In this document: positions 26,360 through 36,026 of the stretch, in pieces | Layout: every line of letters begins with the position of its first letter | Position numbering within the stretch: position 1 is the stretch's first letter | Notes under the pieces: generated by a model | Told to the model about the DNA's origin: nothing | The model's input: the letters and a program-made list of their open reading frames with translations, nothing else | Database searches by the model: none | Made by a program: the position numbers and the translations under genes | Source of the DNA: an uncultured Flavobacteriaceae bacterium | GTDB lineage: Bacteria > Bacteroidota > Bacteroidia > Flavobacteriales > Flavobacteriaceae | DNA: 64,000 nucleotides | Assembly (NCBI GenBank): GCA_905182295.1 | Contig: CAJJAZ010000003.1 | Span: forward strand, 124,001 to 188,000 | Reading direction: 5' to 3'

Positions 26360-29206
26360 ATGAAAACAGATGTTTTTGCATTACGCCACATTGGCATACA
26401 AGAAGAAGAACAAGCCCAAATGTTAAAAACAGTTGGTGTAGAGCGTCTAGACCAGCTTATTTTGGAAACCATTCCTGCAGACATTCGTCTTAAAAAAGCG
26501 TTGGATTTAGCTCCTGCCATGAGCGAACACGACTACCTTTCCCATATTGAGATACTATCTCAAAAGAATGAGGTATTTAAAACTTATATAGGCCAAGGAT
26601 ACCACCAGAGTATTACCCCTTCCGTAATCAAGAGAAATATTTTAGAAAATCCGGGTTGGTACACAGCTTACACACCATACCAGGCAGAAATTGCTCAAGG
26701 TAGGTTAGAAGCATTAATCAATTTCCAGACCATGGTTTGTGAATTGACCGGAATGGACCTCGCCAACGCCTCTCTATTAGATGAGAGTACCGCAGCAGCA
26801 GAGGCCATGACCATGCTCTTTGACGTAAGAACTAGAGACCAAAAAAAACAGGAGGCCATGTCCTTTTTTGTTTCAGAAGATATTTTACCACAAACCCTAT
26901 CCTTATTAGAAACTAGGGCTACACCGCTAGGCATTCAGTTGGAGGTTGGCCCAATAGATGCATTTGCATTTGAACCACATTTTTATGGTGCCATATTACA
27001 GTATCCTGGTAAAAACGGGGCAATTGGCGCCGTAGACCAGTTTATGGAGAAAGCCAAGGCAACAGAAATTAAAGTGGCTTTTGCGGCAGACATATTGAGT
27101 TTAACCATGCTTACAGCACCAGGAGAGTTGGGCGCAGACGTAGTGGTTGGAACCACACAACGCTTTGGAATTCCTTTGGGATATGGGGGCCCACACGCGG
27201 CATTTTTTGCCACAAGGGAAGCCTATAAAAGAAGTATTCCTGGAAGAATCATAGGGGTAACCAAAGACACAGACGGTCAGCCCGCCCTAAGAATGGCGCT
27301 ACAGACCAGAGAACAGCATATCAAAAGAGACAAAGCGACTTCTAACATTTGTACTGCTCAGGTACTTTTGGCTGTAATGGCTGGAATGTACGCGGTTTAC
27401 CATGGACCTCAAGGACTCTTGTATATTGCACACGGAGTGCACAAAAAAACAGTTGCAGTCTCTACCGCACTAGAAAGTTTGGGCTACACCCAGCACAACG
27501 AAAATTATTTTGACACCCTTTTGGTGTCGGCGCCAGCCAAAGAAATTAAAGCATTGGCAGAAGCCCAGAAAGTCAATTTCCAATACGTTGGAGCGCATCA
27601 GGTAGGGATTTCTATTAATGAGGCCACTTCCGTGGCCGATGCCCAAGAGATTGTAGCCATTTTTGCTGCCGCTAAAGGACAGACCCCGCCGACTATCTCG
27701 CTTGAGAACGAAACAAAAGTGCCCCAGCACTTGGCAAGAAAAACAGCTTTTCTAAGCCAAAAAGTATTTAATACCTACCACTCTGAAACAGCACTAATGC
27801 GTTACATAAAACAATTAGAGCGCAAAGATTTGGCTTTGAATCACTCCATGATTTCTCTGGGTTCATGTACCATGAAACTCAACGCAGCCTCAGAAATGTT
27901 ACCCCTTTCATGGGCACAATGGGGTAGCATACATCCTTTTGTACCTGTTGAACAAGCAGCTGGGTACCATGAAGTATTGCAACAATTAGAATTACAGCTC
28001 AACGAAATTACTGGCTTTGCTGGCACCTCGCTACAACCAAACTCTGGAGCACAGGGAGAATATGCAGGACTAATGACTATTAGAGCATACCATGCTTCTA
28101 AGGGAGAAAGTCATAGGAATATATGCCTCATACCGGCATCGGCCCACGGCACAAATCCAGCCTCCGCAGTAATGGCTGGAATGAAGGTTGTGGTGACAAA
28201 AACAGATGAAAAAGGAAATATAGACGTAGAAGACCTCAGAGAAAAAACCATCGCTCACAGTAGTGAATTGGCGGCACTGATGGTCACTTATCCTTCTACC
28301 CACGGAGTATTTGAATCTTCTATTAGAGAAATTACTGGGCTCATACACGAGCATGGTGGACAGGTGTATATGGATGGTGCCAACATGAATGCACAGGTAG
28401 GATTGACCAATCCAGCGACTATTGGCGCAGACGTTTGTCACTTAAACTTGCATAAAACTTTTGCTATTCCTCACGGAGGAGGAGGCCCTGGTGTTGGTCC
28501 TATCTGTGTGGCGCCTCAATTGGTGCCATTTTTACCTACCAATCCAGTTATAGCTACCGGCGGTGACCAGGCCATTACTGCTATATCTGCAGCACCATGG
28601 GGTTCTGCCCTAGCCTGCCTTATTTCTTATGGCTACATTAAAATGCTAGGAGAAGCAGGATTGACCCATGCTACTAAAATTGCTATTTTAAATGCCAATT
28701 ATATTAAGGCCAGATTGAATGGCTCTTTTGAAGTGCTTTATACGGGAGAGCAAGGAAGGGCTGCTCATGAAATGATCATAGATTGCAGACCGTTTAAAGA
28801 CCGTGGTATAGAGGTAACAGATATTGCCAAAAGACTCATGGATTACGGATTTCATGCCCCAACAGTATCTTTCCCAGTGAGCGGCACTATGATGATTGAA
28901 CCTACAGAAAGTGAAGATTTACCAGAATTAGACCGTTTCTGTGACGCCATGATATCTATTAGAAAAGAAATAGATGCCGCTCAAATAGACACACCTAATA
29001 ACCCACTCAAAAATGCGCCGCACACCCAAGCCATGCTTACTGCTGACCAATGGGATTTCCCTTACAGCAGGCAACAAGCTGCCTTCCCTTTACCATATGT
29101 GTCTGACAACAAGTTCTGGCCAACAGTGAGAAGGGTAGACGACGCTTATGGAGACAGAAACCTAATCTGTACTTGTACGCCCATTGAAGCATATGCAGAG
29201 GCTTAA
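26360..29206 (+). CDS. gcvP: Glycine dehydrogenase (decarboxylating), P-protein
   Basis: PLP-dependent P-protein of the glycine cleavage system, which decarboxylates glycine and loads the aminomethyl group on the H-protein lipoyl arm. 948 residues, so the single-chain form rather than the split gcvPA/gcvPB form. N-terminal RHIGIQEEEQAQML; first half includes YTPYQAEIAQGRLEALINFQ (core PYQAEIAQGRL). The second half carries the PLP-lysine block HLNLHKTFAIPHGGGGPGVG and the NPTSEINHPF-type region. gcvT and gcvH are not in the window. Single gene on the plus strand with its own -7 element. Confidence 0.96.
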   Translation: MKTDVFALRHIGIQEEEQAQMLKTVGVERLDQLILETIPADIRLKKALDLAPAMSEHDYLSHIEILSQKNEVFKTYIGQGYHQSITPSVIKRNILENPGWYTAYTPYQAEIAQGRLEALINFQTMVCELTGMDLANASLLDESTAAAEAMTMLFDVRTRDQKKQEAMSFFVSEDILPQTLSLLETRATPLGIQLEVGPIDAFAFEPHFYGAILQYPGKNGAIGAVDQFMEKAKATEIKVAFAADILSLTMLTAPGELGADVVVGTTQRFGIPLGYGGPHAAFFATREAYKRSIPGRIIGVTKDTDGQPALRMALQTREQHIKRDKATSNICTAQVLLAVMAGMYAVYHGPQGLLYIAHGVHKKTVAVSTALESLGYTQHNENYFDTLLVSAPAKEIKALAEAQKVNFQYVGAHQVGISINEATSVADAQEIVAIFAAAKGQTPPTISLENETKVPQHLARKTAFLSQKVFNTYHSETALMRYIKQLERKDLALNHSMISLGSCTMKLNAASEMLPLSWAQWGSIHPFVPVEQAAGYHEVLQQLELQLNEITGFAGTSLQPNSGAQGEYAGLMTIRAYHASKGESHRNICLIPASAHGTNPASAVMAGMKVVVTKTDEKGNIDVEDLREKTIAHSSELAALMVTYPSTHGVFESSIREITGLIHEHGGQVYMDGANMNAQVGLTNPATIGADVCHLNLHKTFAIPHGGGGPGVGPICVAPQLVPFLPTNPVIATGGDQAITAISAAPWGSALACLISYGYIKMLGEAGLTHATKIAILNANYIKARLNGSFEVLYTGEQGRAAHEMIIDCRPFKDRGIEVTDIAKRLMDYGFHAPTVSFPVSGTMMIEPTESEDLPELDRFCDAMISIRKEIDAAQIDTPNNPLKNAPHTQAMLTADQWDFPYSRQQAAFPLPYVSDNKFWPTVRRVDDAYGDRNLICTCTPIEAYAEA

Positions 29207-29246
29207 ATAATACTGAACATCGTATATTTTACGTATTGAGGCTTTA

Positions 29247-29292
29247 CATAGGTTACATTTTTTTTATCTTGTGATAAATTATGTAACCTATG
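29247..29292 (+). promoter_or_regulatory. 12-bp inverted repeat that includes the start codon of the KAS III-like gene
   Basis: CATAGGTTACAT (29247-29258) and ATGTAACCTATG (29281-29292) are perfect reverse complements separated by 22 nt. The right arm ends on the ATG at 29290. As DNA it could be an operator; as RNA the stem would hide the start codon. Confidence 0.6.
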
Positions 29293-30351
29293 AAAGTGAG
29301 TATCAAGGGAAGCGGTAGCTATATTCCGCCTCTAATGACCCCAAATGAAGCTTTTAATTCACACGAGTTCCTTCAAGAAAATGGCCTGGCATTTGAACAG
29401 GAAAATGGGGTAATCATTGAAAAGTTCAAAGCCATTACTGGCATTGAAAATCGCAGGTATGCCCCAGATCATTTAAATACCTCTGATTTAGGTTTTTTAG
29501 CGGCTCAAGAGGCTATTGTAGACGCTAATATAGATCCTGAGACCATTGACTACATTATTTTTGGTCATAATTTTGGAGATGTTTCTGCTCCAGGAAAACA
29601 AGGAGACACTTTGCCTTCATTGGCCTCTAGGGTAAAGCACTTGCTGCGCATTAAAAATCCTTCCTGTGTGGCCTATGACTTGCTATTTGGCTGCCCTGGC
29701 TGGATAGAAGGGGTTATTCATGCCCAGGCGTTTATGAAAGCTGGAATGGCTAAAAGATGTCTTGTGATAGGAGGAGAAACCCTCTCAAGGGTTTTGGACC
29801 CTCACGACAGGGATTCTATGATCTATGCAGACGGCGCTGGAGCTACAATACTGGATATGGAAGACCCTCATGGCGGAAGCATGCTCTCTCATGCCTCAGA
29901 AACCCACTCTTTTGAAGAAGCCCATTTTCTGTTTTTTGGCTGCTCTTACAAACAAGACGCTCCCAAAAATGAGAAATACATAAAAATGTACGGACGCAAA
30001 ATTTACGAATTTGCGGTGACCCATGTCCCCGTAGCCATGCAGAAATGTTTGGACGCTAGTGGACACAATATTGGAGATCTCAAGAAAATATTCATTCACC
30101 AAGCCAACGAAAAAATGGACGCCGCTATTGTGAAGCGTTTTTATAGACAGTACAAAACCCCTATACCAGATGGAATAATGCCCATGAATATTCATGAATT
30201 TGGCAACAGTTCTGTAGCGACCGTTCCTACCCTTTTTGACATGGTGAAACGCGGTCAATTAGAAGGACACGAGATTGAAAAAGGAGATGTGGTGATGTTT
30301 GCCAGTGTGGGTGCAGGAATGAACATTAATGCATTTGTGTATCAGGTGTAG
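29290..30351 (+). CDS. 3-oxoacyl-[acyl-carrier-protein] synthase III family protein
   Basis: 353-residue thiolase-fold condensing enzyme related to FabH. The catalytic triad positions are visible: Cys in AYDLLFGCPGWIEGVIHAQ, His in IFIHQANEKMDAAI, Asn in HEFGNSSVATVPTLF. N-terminal VSIKGSGSYIPPLMTPNEAF and GITGIENRRY-like AITGIENRRYAPD. Longer than FabH (about 320 residues), with a glutamate-rich insertion near residues 35-50 (EQENGVIIEKFK). It could be the main initiator of fatty-acid synthesis or a side-pathway paralogue; no fab or acp genes are near. An inverted repeat covers its start. Confidence 0.85.
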   Translation: MKVSIKGSGSYIPPLMTPNEAFNSHEFLQENGLAFEQENGVIIEKFKAITGIENRRYAPDHLNTSDLGFLAAQEAIVDANIDPETIDYIIFGHNFGDVSAPGKQGDTLPSLASRVKHLLRIKNPSCVAYDLLFGCPGWIEGVIHAQAFMKAGMAKRCLVIGGETLSRVLDPHDRDSMIYADGAGATILDMEDPHGGSMLSHASETHSFEEAHFLFFGCSYKQDAPKNEKYIKMYGRKIYEFAVTHVPVAMQKCLDASGHNIGDLKKIFIHQANEKMDAAIVKRFYRQYKTPIPDGIMPMNIHEFGNSSVATVPTLFDMVKRGQLEGHEIEKGDVVMFASVGAGMNINAFVYQV

Positions 30352-30427
30352 TGGGGTGTTTTAAGAATCAAACACATTTCGCCTCCATTAAAAGGAATGG
30401 CGCGCACTTATTCGTTTAATTTGCCCT

Positions 30428-30952
30428 ATGTACAAAAAATACTTTCCAGAAAAAAGATATAAAATCACCCTAGCTTTTTTACAAGAGCACCTTTCTACCC
30501 AGGAAACCATTCTAGACTTAGGGGTTGAAAATCCATTGAGTGAACAAATACGTGCACTTGGGTACCCCGTTAAAAACACAGCGGGAGAAGATTTAGATTT
30601 TAATCAAAATGCTTTAATAGAATCAGACGCCTCAGTGGTTACTGCCTTTGAAATATTTGAACACCTGTTAAACCCCTTTCAAGTCCTACAGCAAATTCAG
30701 TCTAAAAAAATAGTCATCAGCGTGCCTCTAAGACTTTGGTTTGCCCCTGCCTACAGGAGTAAAACAGATCCATGGGACAGGCATTACCACGAATTTGAAA
30801 GCTGGCAGTTAGACTGGCTCTTAGAAAAAACAGGCTGGGAAATAAAAGCGACCAAACGCTGGACCAATCCCACAAAAAAAATTGGCATAAGACCCCTTTT
30901 AAGGTGGTTTACACCGAGGTATTATTTGGTGTATGCAGAAAAAAAATCTTAA
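30428..30952 (+). CDS. Small SAM-dependent methyltransferase-like protein
   Basis: 174 residues, a class I methyltransferase-like fold. ILDLGVENPLSEQIRALG replaces the usual glycine-rich SAM loop and is degenerate (DLGVENP rather than DxGxGxG). TAFEIFEHLLNPFQVLQQI corresponds to the motif common in methyltransferases of the SAM-dependent type 11/23 group. IVISVPLRLWFAP and WQLDWLLEKTGWEI follow. Its stop lies 7 bp before the glycosyltransferase ATG, so the two are a pair, perhaps modifying a surface glycan or lipid. Substrate unknown. Confidence 0.75.
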   Translation: MYKKYFPEKRYKITLAFLQEHLSTQETILDLGVENPLSEQIRALGYPVKNTAGEDLDFNQNALIESDASVVTAFEIFEHLLNPFQVLQQIQSKKIVISVPLRLWFAPAYRSKTDPWDRHYHEFESWQLDWLLEKTGWEIKATKRWTNPTKKIGIRPLLRWFTPRYYLVYAEKKS

Positions 30953-30959
30953 AATAGAA

Positions 30960-31814
30960 ATGAATATATCTATTGTCATTCCCGCACATAATGAAGCAGC
31001 ATTTTTAACGAGTTGCCTTGAAAGTATTTGCCTTCAAACACTGTCTCCCCAACAATTAATTGTGGTCAGTGACAATTCTTCAGATAATACTTACAAAATA
31101 GCACAAGAATTTGCTGAAAAACACCCTTTTATAACTGCCATAAACCACAGTAGTTCTAACATACATATGCCAGGAAGCAAAGTGGTACAGGCCTTTAATT
31201 TCGGTTTAAAAAAGCTGGACAAAGACTATGATATTTTGCTCAAATTAGATGCAGACATCCTGCTTCCTAAAAACTATTTAGAGACTATTAGCGCACGTTT
31301 TCTTCACAATCCTTCACTAGGCATCTGTGGCGGATTTGCTTACGAACAAGACCACAAAGGACAATGGCTTTTAAACCACCCTATGGATAAGACACATATT
31401 CGGGGAGCGTTTAAGGCCTATTCAAAAGCTTGTTTTAGAGCCATGGGCGGTCTAAGGATTGCTATGGGTTGGGATACTGTAGATGAACTTTTAGCCCAAT
31501 ACCACGGTTTTGAATTAAAAACAGAGGAACATTTAGCGGTAAAACACCTGAGACCTATAGGCGCCGCTTACAATAAAAAAGCCAAATTACTCCAAGGGAA
31601 AGCCATGTATGGCATGAGGTATGGGTTATTAATCACCCTTGTAGCCGCTTTTAAAATGGCTGCGAAGCAAAAACGTTTTATGGCCTTCTTCCACCACATG
31701 GGTGGTTTTTTTGAGGCCAAAAAAGAAAACGCTCCTTACATGGTAAACCATGAAGAAGGCGTTTTTATTAGGCATTTAAGATGGAAAAATATTACATCTA
31801 AAATCTTGGGTTAG
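30960..31814 (+). CDS. Family 2 glycosyltransferase
   Basis: 284 residues from the ATG at 30960 (MNISIVIPAHNEAAFL). The frame is open from an ATG at 30933, but that would add nine residues and overlap the methyltransferase. GT-A fold motifs: nucleotide-binding SIVIPAHNEA, VVSDNSSDNTYKIA, DxD-type LKLDADILLP, and an acceptor region around GGFAYEQDHKGQWLLNHP and RGAFKAYSKACFRAMGG. No transmembrane domain beyond a weakly hydrophobic LLITLVAAFKMAA. Role in surface polysaccharide or glycolipid synthesis is inferred. Confidence 0.87.
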   Translation: MNISIVIPAHNEAAFLTSCLESICLQTLSPQQLIVVSDNSSDNTYKIAQEFAEKHPFITAINHSSSNIHMPGSKVVQAFNFGLKKLDKDYDILLKLDADILLPKNYLETISARFLHNPSLGICGGFAYEQDHKGQWLLNHPMDKTHIRGAFKAYSKACFRAMGGLRIAMGWDTVDELLAQYHGFELKTEEHLAVKHLRPIGAAYNKKAKLLQGKAMYGMRYGLLITLVAAFKMAAKQKRFMAFFHHMGGFFEAKKENAPYMVNHEEGVFIRHLRWKNITSKILG

Positions 31815-31885
31815 TATTTAAAATGCCTCAACTACAATCTGGCAGTAATTATAATCTGCAGCATGTGTAAAAACATTTTAGGGTA

Positions 31886-33541
31886 CTACTCCAACACTTG
31901 GGTGAGTGGCTTACCAGTAGTACCATTTGGAAATGCAATTCCTAACATAGCGGCTAGCGTTGGTGCAATATCTGGAATCTCTGATCTTTCAAAACTAGAC
32001 CCACGTTTAAATCCTTTTCCAAAAAACAACAATGGAGTGTGTGTGTCGTAAATCTGAGGAGATCCATGGGTGGAACCTGTCTTAGAATAACTAATTACAG
32101 CAGGTTTTAAAACAAAAAGAACATCTCCAGATCTTTTGGGATTATATCCATTTTGCAGGATATACGGTATGCCTTTGCTGTATTCTCCTCCCCACATTTG
32201 ATGGGCGGTATAACTTCTTTCTACAGCGGAATCTTGCAAAATAAATTGGGCCAAATCTTCCTGCATATCCTCTAAATCAATGTCTAACTGAGCGATTAAA
32301 GCCCTGTTTAAAAACACTTGATAATTAGAGATATTCTCTATGAAGTCCTCTGATCCGTAATGGTCTGCCACATAGGTGTTCAGGTTTTCTTTAAATACTT
32401 TTGAATCAAAATATCCTGAAGGTATTTTCAAATCCTTTAAATAGGTGGGTACTTGAACAGCCGCATGATCTGCAGTTAAAAACAAACTGTAATTGCCTGA
32501 GCCTACCTGAGCGTCTAAAGCTTTGAGCAATCTTTCTATGTCCAAATCTAAGCGGTAGTAGGTGTCTTCTATTTCCCGTGAATTAACCCCAAACTGGTGC
32601 CCTACATAATCGGTACTAGAAAAACTCACTGCCAGAAAATCTGTATCTATACCTTTACCTAGGTTTTCTCCTTTAAGCGCCGCTAGGGCAAAATCAGCGG
32701 TAAGGCTATTGCCGTAAGCTGTTGCTTTTAAAATATCATAAGAACCATTGGCCTCCCAAAGAGACGCGAGATCATGTGGGAAAACTGCCGCAGTTTCTCC
32801 TCTGTAAGCACCTTCATAATTGTTCTTATCTAAACCACTCTGGGTATAGGCTTTTTCGGATTTAAGCAGTTCCCAAGGTTTCTTGTATTGCTGAGGCACT
32901 TTGCGGTTAAATTGAGTGACCCAAGAGGGTAAGGCTTCCATATAAAAAGTACTGCTGATCCAACTGCCCTCTTTTTTCCCATGAAACCAATATGCAGCGT
33001 CTGCTGTGTGGCCCCCAGGCAAAACAGCGCCCCTATCTTTTAAAGCAATAGCAATCACTTTTGATCTGGACTGGGTATGTAATTTTAGCTGATCTGAGAT
33101 GGTGGTGGTCAACAATTGCTTTGGTGACATTTGCCCTGCCGCAGAAGCAGTCCCCACAGAAGCATAGGTATTGTCTGCTGCACAATATACAGATGCACCT
33201 ATTTCTTTATCGTACCAATCATTCCCAATAATCCCATGAGACGCTGGAGTGGTCCCTGTATAAACAGATGCGTGACCAGGACCAGTACTTGTAGGGGCAT
33301 AATTATAATGGTTGTTTTTGAAATTAAAACCCCCTTTCACCAAACGCTTAAACCCACCTTCAGAATAACCATTCCAAAAACGGGAAATGTAGTCATAGCG
33401 CATTTGATCAACCACTATTCCAACAACCAATTTTGGCCTTTCGTATTCGTTAGATTTTACTGGGTTTTTCTGGGCTTTAGCAGCGAAAGAGAAGAGTATT
33501 GCAAAGCAAAAAAACAAGGGATAATTAAAAGGTGATTTCAT
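31886..33541 (-). CDS. pafA: PafA-type alkaline phosphatase
   Basis: 551-residue secreted phosphatase of the alkaline-phosphatase superfamily. Signal peptide MKSPFNYPLFFCFAILFSFA. First metal-site motif VVGIVVDQMRYDYISR. Nucleophile threonine in APTSTGPGHASVYTG (about residues 82-96), Asn in HGIIGNDWYD, and the ALKDRGAVLPGGH block carrying the Lys/Arg pair that distinguishes PafA phosphomonoesterases from NPP phosphodiesterases. Later metal ligands are in DYVGHQFG, LFLTADHAAV and STHGSPQIYDTHTPLLFFG. It hydrolyses phosphate monoesters in the periplasm; PafA of other Bacteroidota is active even in the presence of phosphate. -7 element at 33558-33565. Confidence 0.9.
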   Translation of the reverse strand: MKSPFNYPLFFCFAILFSFAAKAQKNPVKSNEYERPKLVVGIVVDQMRYDYISRFWNGYSEGGFKRLVKGGFNFKNNHYNYAPTSTGPGHASVYTGTTPASHGIIGNDWYDKEIGASVYCAADNTYASVGTASAAGQMSPKQLLTTTISDQLKLHTQSRSKVIAIALKDRGAVLPGGHTADAAYWFHGKKEGSWISSTFYMEALPSWVTQFNRKVPQQYKKPWELLKSEKAYTQSGLDKNNYEGAYRGETAAVFPHDLASLWEANGSYDILKATAYGNSLTADFALAALKGENLGKGIDTDFLAVSFSSTDYVGHQFGVNSREIEDTYYRLDLDIERLLKALDAQVGSGNYSLFLTADHAAVQVPTYLKDLKIPSGYFDSKVFKENLNTYVADHYGSEDFIENISNYQVFLNRALIAQLDIDLEDMQEDLAQFILQDSAVERSYTAHQMWGGEYSKGIPYILQNGYNPKRSGDVLFVLKPAVISYSKTGSTHGSPQIYDTHTPLLFFGKGFKRGSSFERSEIPDIAPTLAAMLGIAFPNGTTGKPLTQVLE

Positions 33542-33557
33542 AGGTAATTTGTTTACT

Positions 33558-33565
33558 CAAAAATA
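33558..33565 (-). promoter_or_regulatory. -7 element of the PafA gene
   Basis: Minus-strand TATTTTTG is an exact TAnnTTTG match 16 bp before the ATG. I see no Pho-box-like repeat in the 257-bp divergent region, and nothing else recognisable there. Confidence 0.5.
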
Positions 33566-33798
33566 AGCCTTTTAGATGTACTGCATAAACGAATAAAGTA
33601 AAATGATTGTAAAAACAATACCAACTGCAACGTCTTATAAAGGGTTAAACTGAAAAATTCATCACATATTTAACTACAAATTCATATGGGAATAGTCAGA
33701 CTTAAAAAGAAGAATCGCATGGCTAGTTAAAAGCTTATTAGTATTTTTACTTGAGATTCAAGAAGGTATTCATAACACCTTAGATTATAATTAGCATC

Positions 33799-34536
33799 AT
33801 GAAGCATCTTGCAGCGATTGGACAGTATTTTTTAATGATACGAGAGGTTTTTAAAAAGCCTACTAAGTGGAAGGTCATGCGGGGCTTAATCCTCAAAGAA
33901 ATAGATGAACTTATTTATGGCTCCATGGGGATTGTTATTTTTGTTTCTTTCTTTATCGGGGGGGTAGTTACCATACAAACCGCCCTTAATCTCAACAGCC
34001 CACTTATCCCAAAAAACTTGATTGGTTTTGCTGCCAGACAATCGGTGATTCTAGAATTTGCTCCAACTTTTACCTCCATTATTATGGCTGGAAAGGTAGG
34101 GTCTTTCATTACTTCTAGTATTGGCTCCATGCGGGTTACAGAACAAATAGATGCTTTGGAAGTCATGGGAATAAATTCACTTAACTACTTGGTGTTTCCT
34201 AAAATAATTGCCCTACTCATGTATCCATTTGTCATTGCTATTGCTATGTACTTGGGTGTTTTTGGTGGGTTTTTAGCTGGAGTTTTTGGTGGGTTTTCTA
34301 CTGCTGCAGATTTTATTGAGGGCGTTCGAATAGACTTTGTTCCTTTTCATGTGGCTTATGCATTTATAAAAACCATGTTTTTTGCTTTTATTATTGCAAC
34401 GGTACCCTCGTTTCACGGATATTATATGAAAGGTGGCGCCTTGGAGGTTGGTAAAGCAAGTACCACTTCCTTTGTTTGGACCGCTGTGGTAATAATCACC
34501 ACAAATTATATACTCACACAACTATTACTGGGCTAA
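33799..34536 (+). CDS. mlaE: MlaE-family ABC transporter permease
   Basis: 245 residues with five or six membrane segments, permease of a lipid-transport ABC system at the inner membrane. Family signatures: GIVIFVSFFIGGVVTIQTA, RQSVILEFAPTFTSIIMAGKVGSFI (core EFAPTFTSIIMAG), ITSSIGSMRVTEQIDALEVMG, and a C-terminal IATVPSFHGYYMKGGALEVG. The ATP-binding partner overlaps by one base (TAATG). No MlaD-type MCE protein gene follows in the window. The transport direction for phospholipid is inferred only. Confidence 0.9.
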   Translation: MKHLAAIGQYFLMIREVFKKPTKWKVMRGLILKEIDELIYGSMGIVIFVSFFIGGVVTIQTALNLNSPLIPKNLIGFAARQSVILEFAPTFTSIIMAGKVGSFITSSIGSMRVTEQIDALEVMGINSLNYLVFPKIIALLMYPFVIAIAMYLGVFGGFLAGVFGGFSTAADFIEGVRIDFVPFHVAYAFIKTMFFAFIIATVPSFHGYYMKGGALEVGKASTTSFVWTAVVIITTNYILTQLLLG

Positions 34537-35303
34537 TGATACAGGTAGAAAATATACACAAGTCTTTCGGAGACAACAAAGTACTCAAAGGAATTTCTAC
34601 CAGCTTTGAAAAAGGAAAAACCTCTTTGATCATTGGTCAAAGTGGTTCTGGAAAAACAGTTTTTCTAAAATGTCTGTTAGGCCTCTTTGGTTTAGATGCT
34701 GGGAATATTTTATACGACCAAGACAACTATGCCAACCTAACATTAAAAAAGAAAAGAAAACTCCGTGAAAAAATGGGTATGGTCTTTCAAGGCAGTGCTT
34801 TATTTGATTCTATGGATGTTGCAGACAATGTGCGCTTTCCCCTAGACATGTTTACTAAACAGACTGATGAGGAAAAAAACGAAAGGGTCCACAGTGTTTT
34901 AAAGCGAGTAAACATCGTTAATGCTGAAGCCAAATTCCCTTCTGAAATTTCCGGGGGTATGCAAAAAAGGGTCGCTATTGCTAGGGCTATTGTAATGAAT
35001 CCAAAATATTTATTCTGTGACGAACCCAACTCTGGTTTAGATCCAAAAACGGCCATTCTTATAGATAACCTCATTCAAGAAATTACCGATGAATACCAAA
35101 TGACTACTGTAATTAATACCCATGACATGAATTCTGTCATGGAAATTGGAGAAAAAATAGTCTTCCTAAAAGAAGGCTTAAAAGCTTGGGAAGGCACTAA
35201 AGAAGACGTCTTTAAAACAGATAATGAAGCAGTGACAGATTTTGTTTACTCCTCTGAATTATTTAAAAAAGTAAGACAAATGTATATTGAAGGCAAGCAC
35301 TAG
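34536..35303 (+). CDS. mlaF: MlaF-family ABC transporter ATP-binding protein
   Basis: 255 residues from the ATG at 34536 (MIQVENIHKSFGDNKVLKG), which overlaps the permease stop in TAATG and so is translationally coupled. An earlier in-frame ATG at 34476 would lie inside the permease gene and is rejected. Walker A GQSGSGKTVFLK, Q-loop MVFQGSALFDSM, signature EISGGMQKRVAIARA, Walker B YLFCDEPNSGLDP, H-loop INTHDMNSV. It energises lipid movement with MlaE. Confidence 0.92.
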   Translation: MIQVENIHKSFGDNKVLKGISTSFEKGKTSLIIGQSGSGKTVFLKCLLGLFGLDAGNILYDQDNYANLTLKKKRKLREKMGMVFQGSALFDSMDVADNVRFPLDMFTKQTDEEKNERVHSVLKRVNIVNAEAKFPSEISGGMQKRVAIARAIVMNPKYLFCDEPNSGLDPKTAILIDNLIQEITDEYQMTTVINTHDMNSVMEIGEKIVFLKEGLKAWEGTKEDVFKTDNEAVTDFVYSSELFKKVRQMYIEGKH

Positions 35304-35362
35304 ATGTGTTTCAGTACCAAATTTATTTTGAACCTACACCGCCAACCATAATTAATGCGTAT

Positions 35363-35980
35363 TTATTTGCCATGATTGTCTGCTATTAAAAAGCTTACTT
35401 TAGCGTTGGGCTGAAACAGATAGGTTTTACCAGAGGACATCTCTATACACTCATAACGCTTGACCCTCTTGGGCCCTTTCTTAAATATCTTACCATTGTA
35501 AATTTTAAATAAAGTACCCTCTGAGAGTTCAAAGATGTAATTTTCTTGAGGGGGATTGAGGTCATAATTGGAGAAAGCAACAGAAAGCGCTGCATCTGTA
35601 TCTGTACTGGCTTTTGGGTTTTTAAAATGTCTGGCCAAATAGGGCAACAAATCCAAAGGAAATACCTCCGGTCTAATAAAAGGCAACATTAGATTCCTAA
35701 AGGTCTGCTTCCACTCTATTCCATGTGGTTTAATATGGTACCCAAAATCTTCAAAAGCCACCAAATGGGCCATTTCGTGTATTAAAGTCATTAAAAACCG
35801 GTAAGGGTTTAATGACGCATTAATCGTAATGGCGTGTTTTCCTTGGGTATTTCTGCGATAATCTCCATGTCTGGTCACCCTTGTATTGACAATTTTTAAA
35901 TGCACTTCATGGGTTTGAATCAAAGACATGCATGGGATTACTGCCTGGAGTGGTAAGTATTTTTCTAAAATCTCATTCAC
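35363..35980 (-). CDS. SprT-like zinc metalloprotease-fold protein
   Basis: 205 residues, starting with GTG at 35980; the upstream frame is closed by a stop at 35990-35992 and the sequence NEILEKYLPLQAV aligns with the family start. The zinc motif LIHEMAHLVAFEDFG (HExxH) lies near residues 68-72, preceded by VTRHGDYRRNTQGKH, a family hallmark. C-terminal half contains the beta segments YIFELSEGTLFKIYNGKIFKK. Related to the SprT/Spartan fold, but its substrate in Flavobacteria is unknown. Diverges from the pirin gene. Confidence 0.85.
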   Translation of the reverse strand: MNEILEKYLPLQAVIPCMSLIQTHEVHLKIVNTRVTRHGDYRRNTQGKHAITINASLNPYRFLMTLIHEMAHLVAFEDFGYHIKPHGIEWKQTFRNLMLPFIRPEVFPLDLLPYLARHFKNPKASTDTDAALSVAFSNYDLNPPQENYIFELSEGTLFKIYNGKIFKKGPKRVKRYECIEMSSGKTYLFQPNAKVSFLIADNHGK

Positions 35981-36026
35981 GGTTCTAAATTAAGGCTTTT
36001 AGAATTATCTTTACTTAAAAAAAAAG

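Noticed and set aside
30933-30959. Earlier start for the glycosyltransferase
   Set aside because: It overlaps the methyltransferase and adds a lysine-rich tail before the conserved SIVIPAHNEA strand; the ATG at 30960 is better.
34476-34535. Earlier start for the MlaF-type gene
   Set aside because: It would lie inside the permease gene; the TAATG-coupled ATG at 34536 gives the normal family N-terminus.
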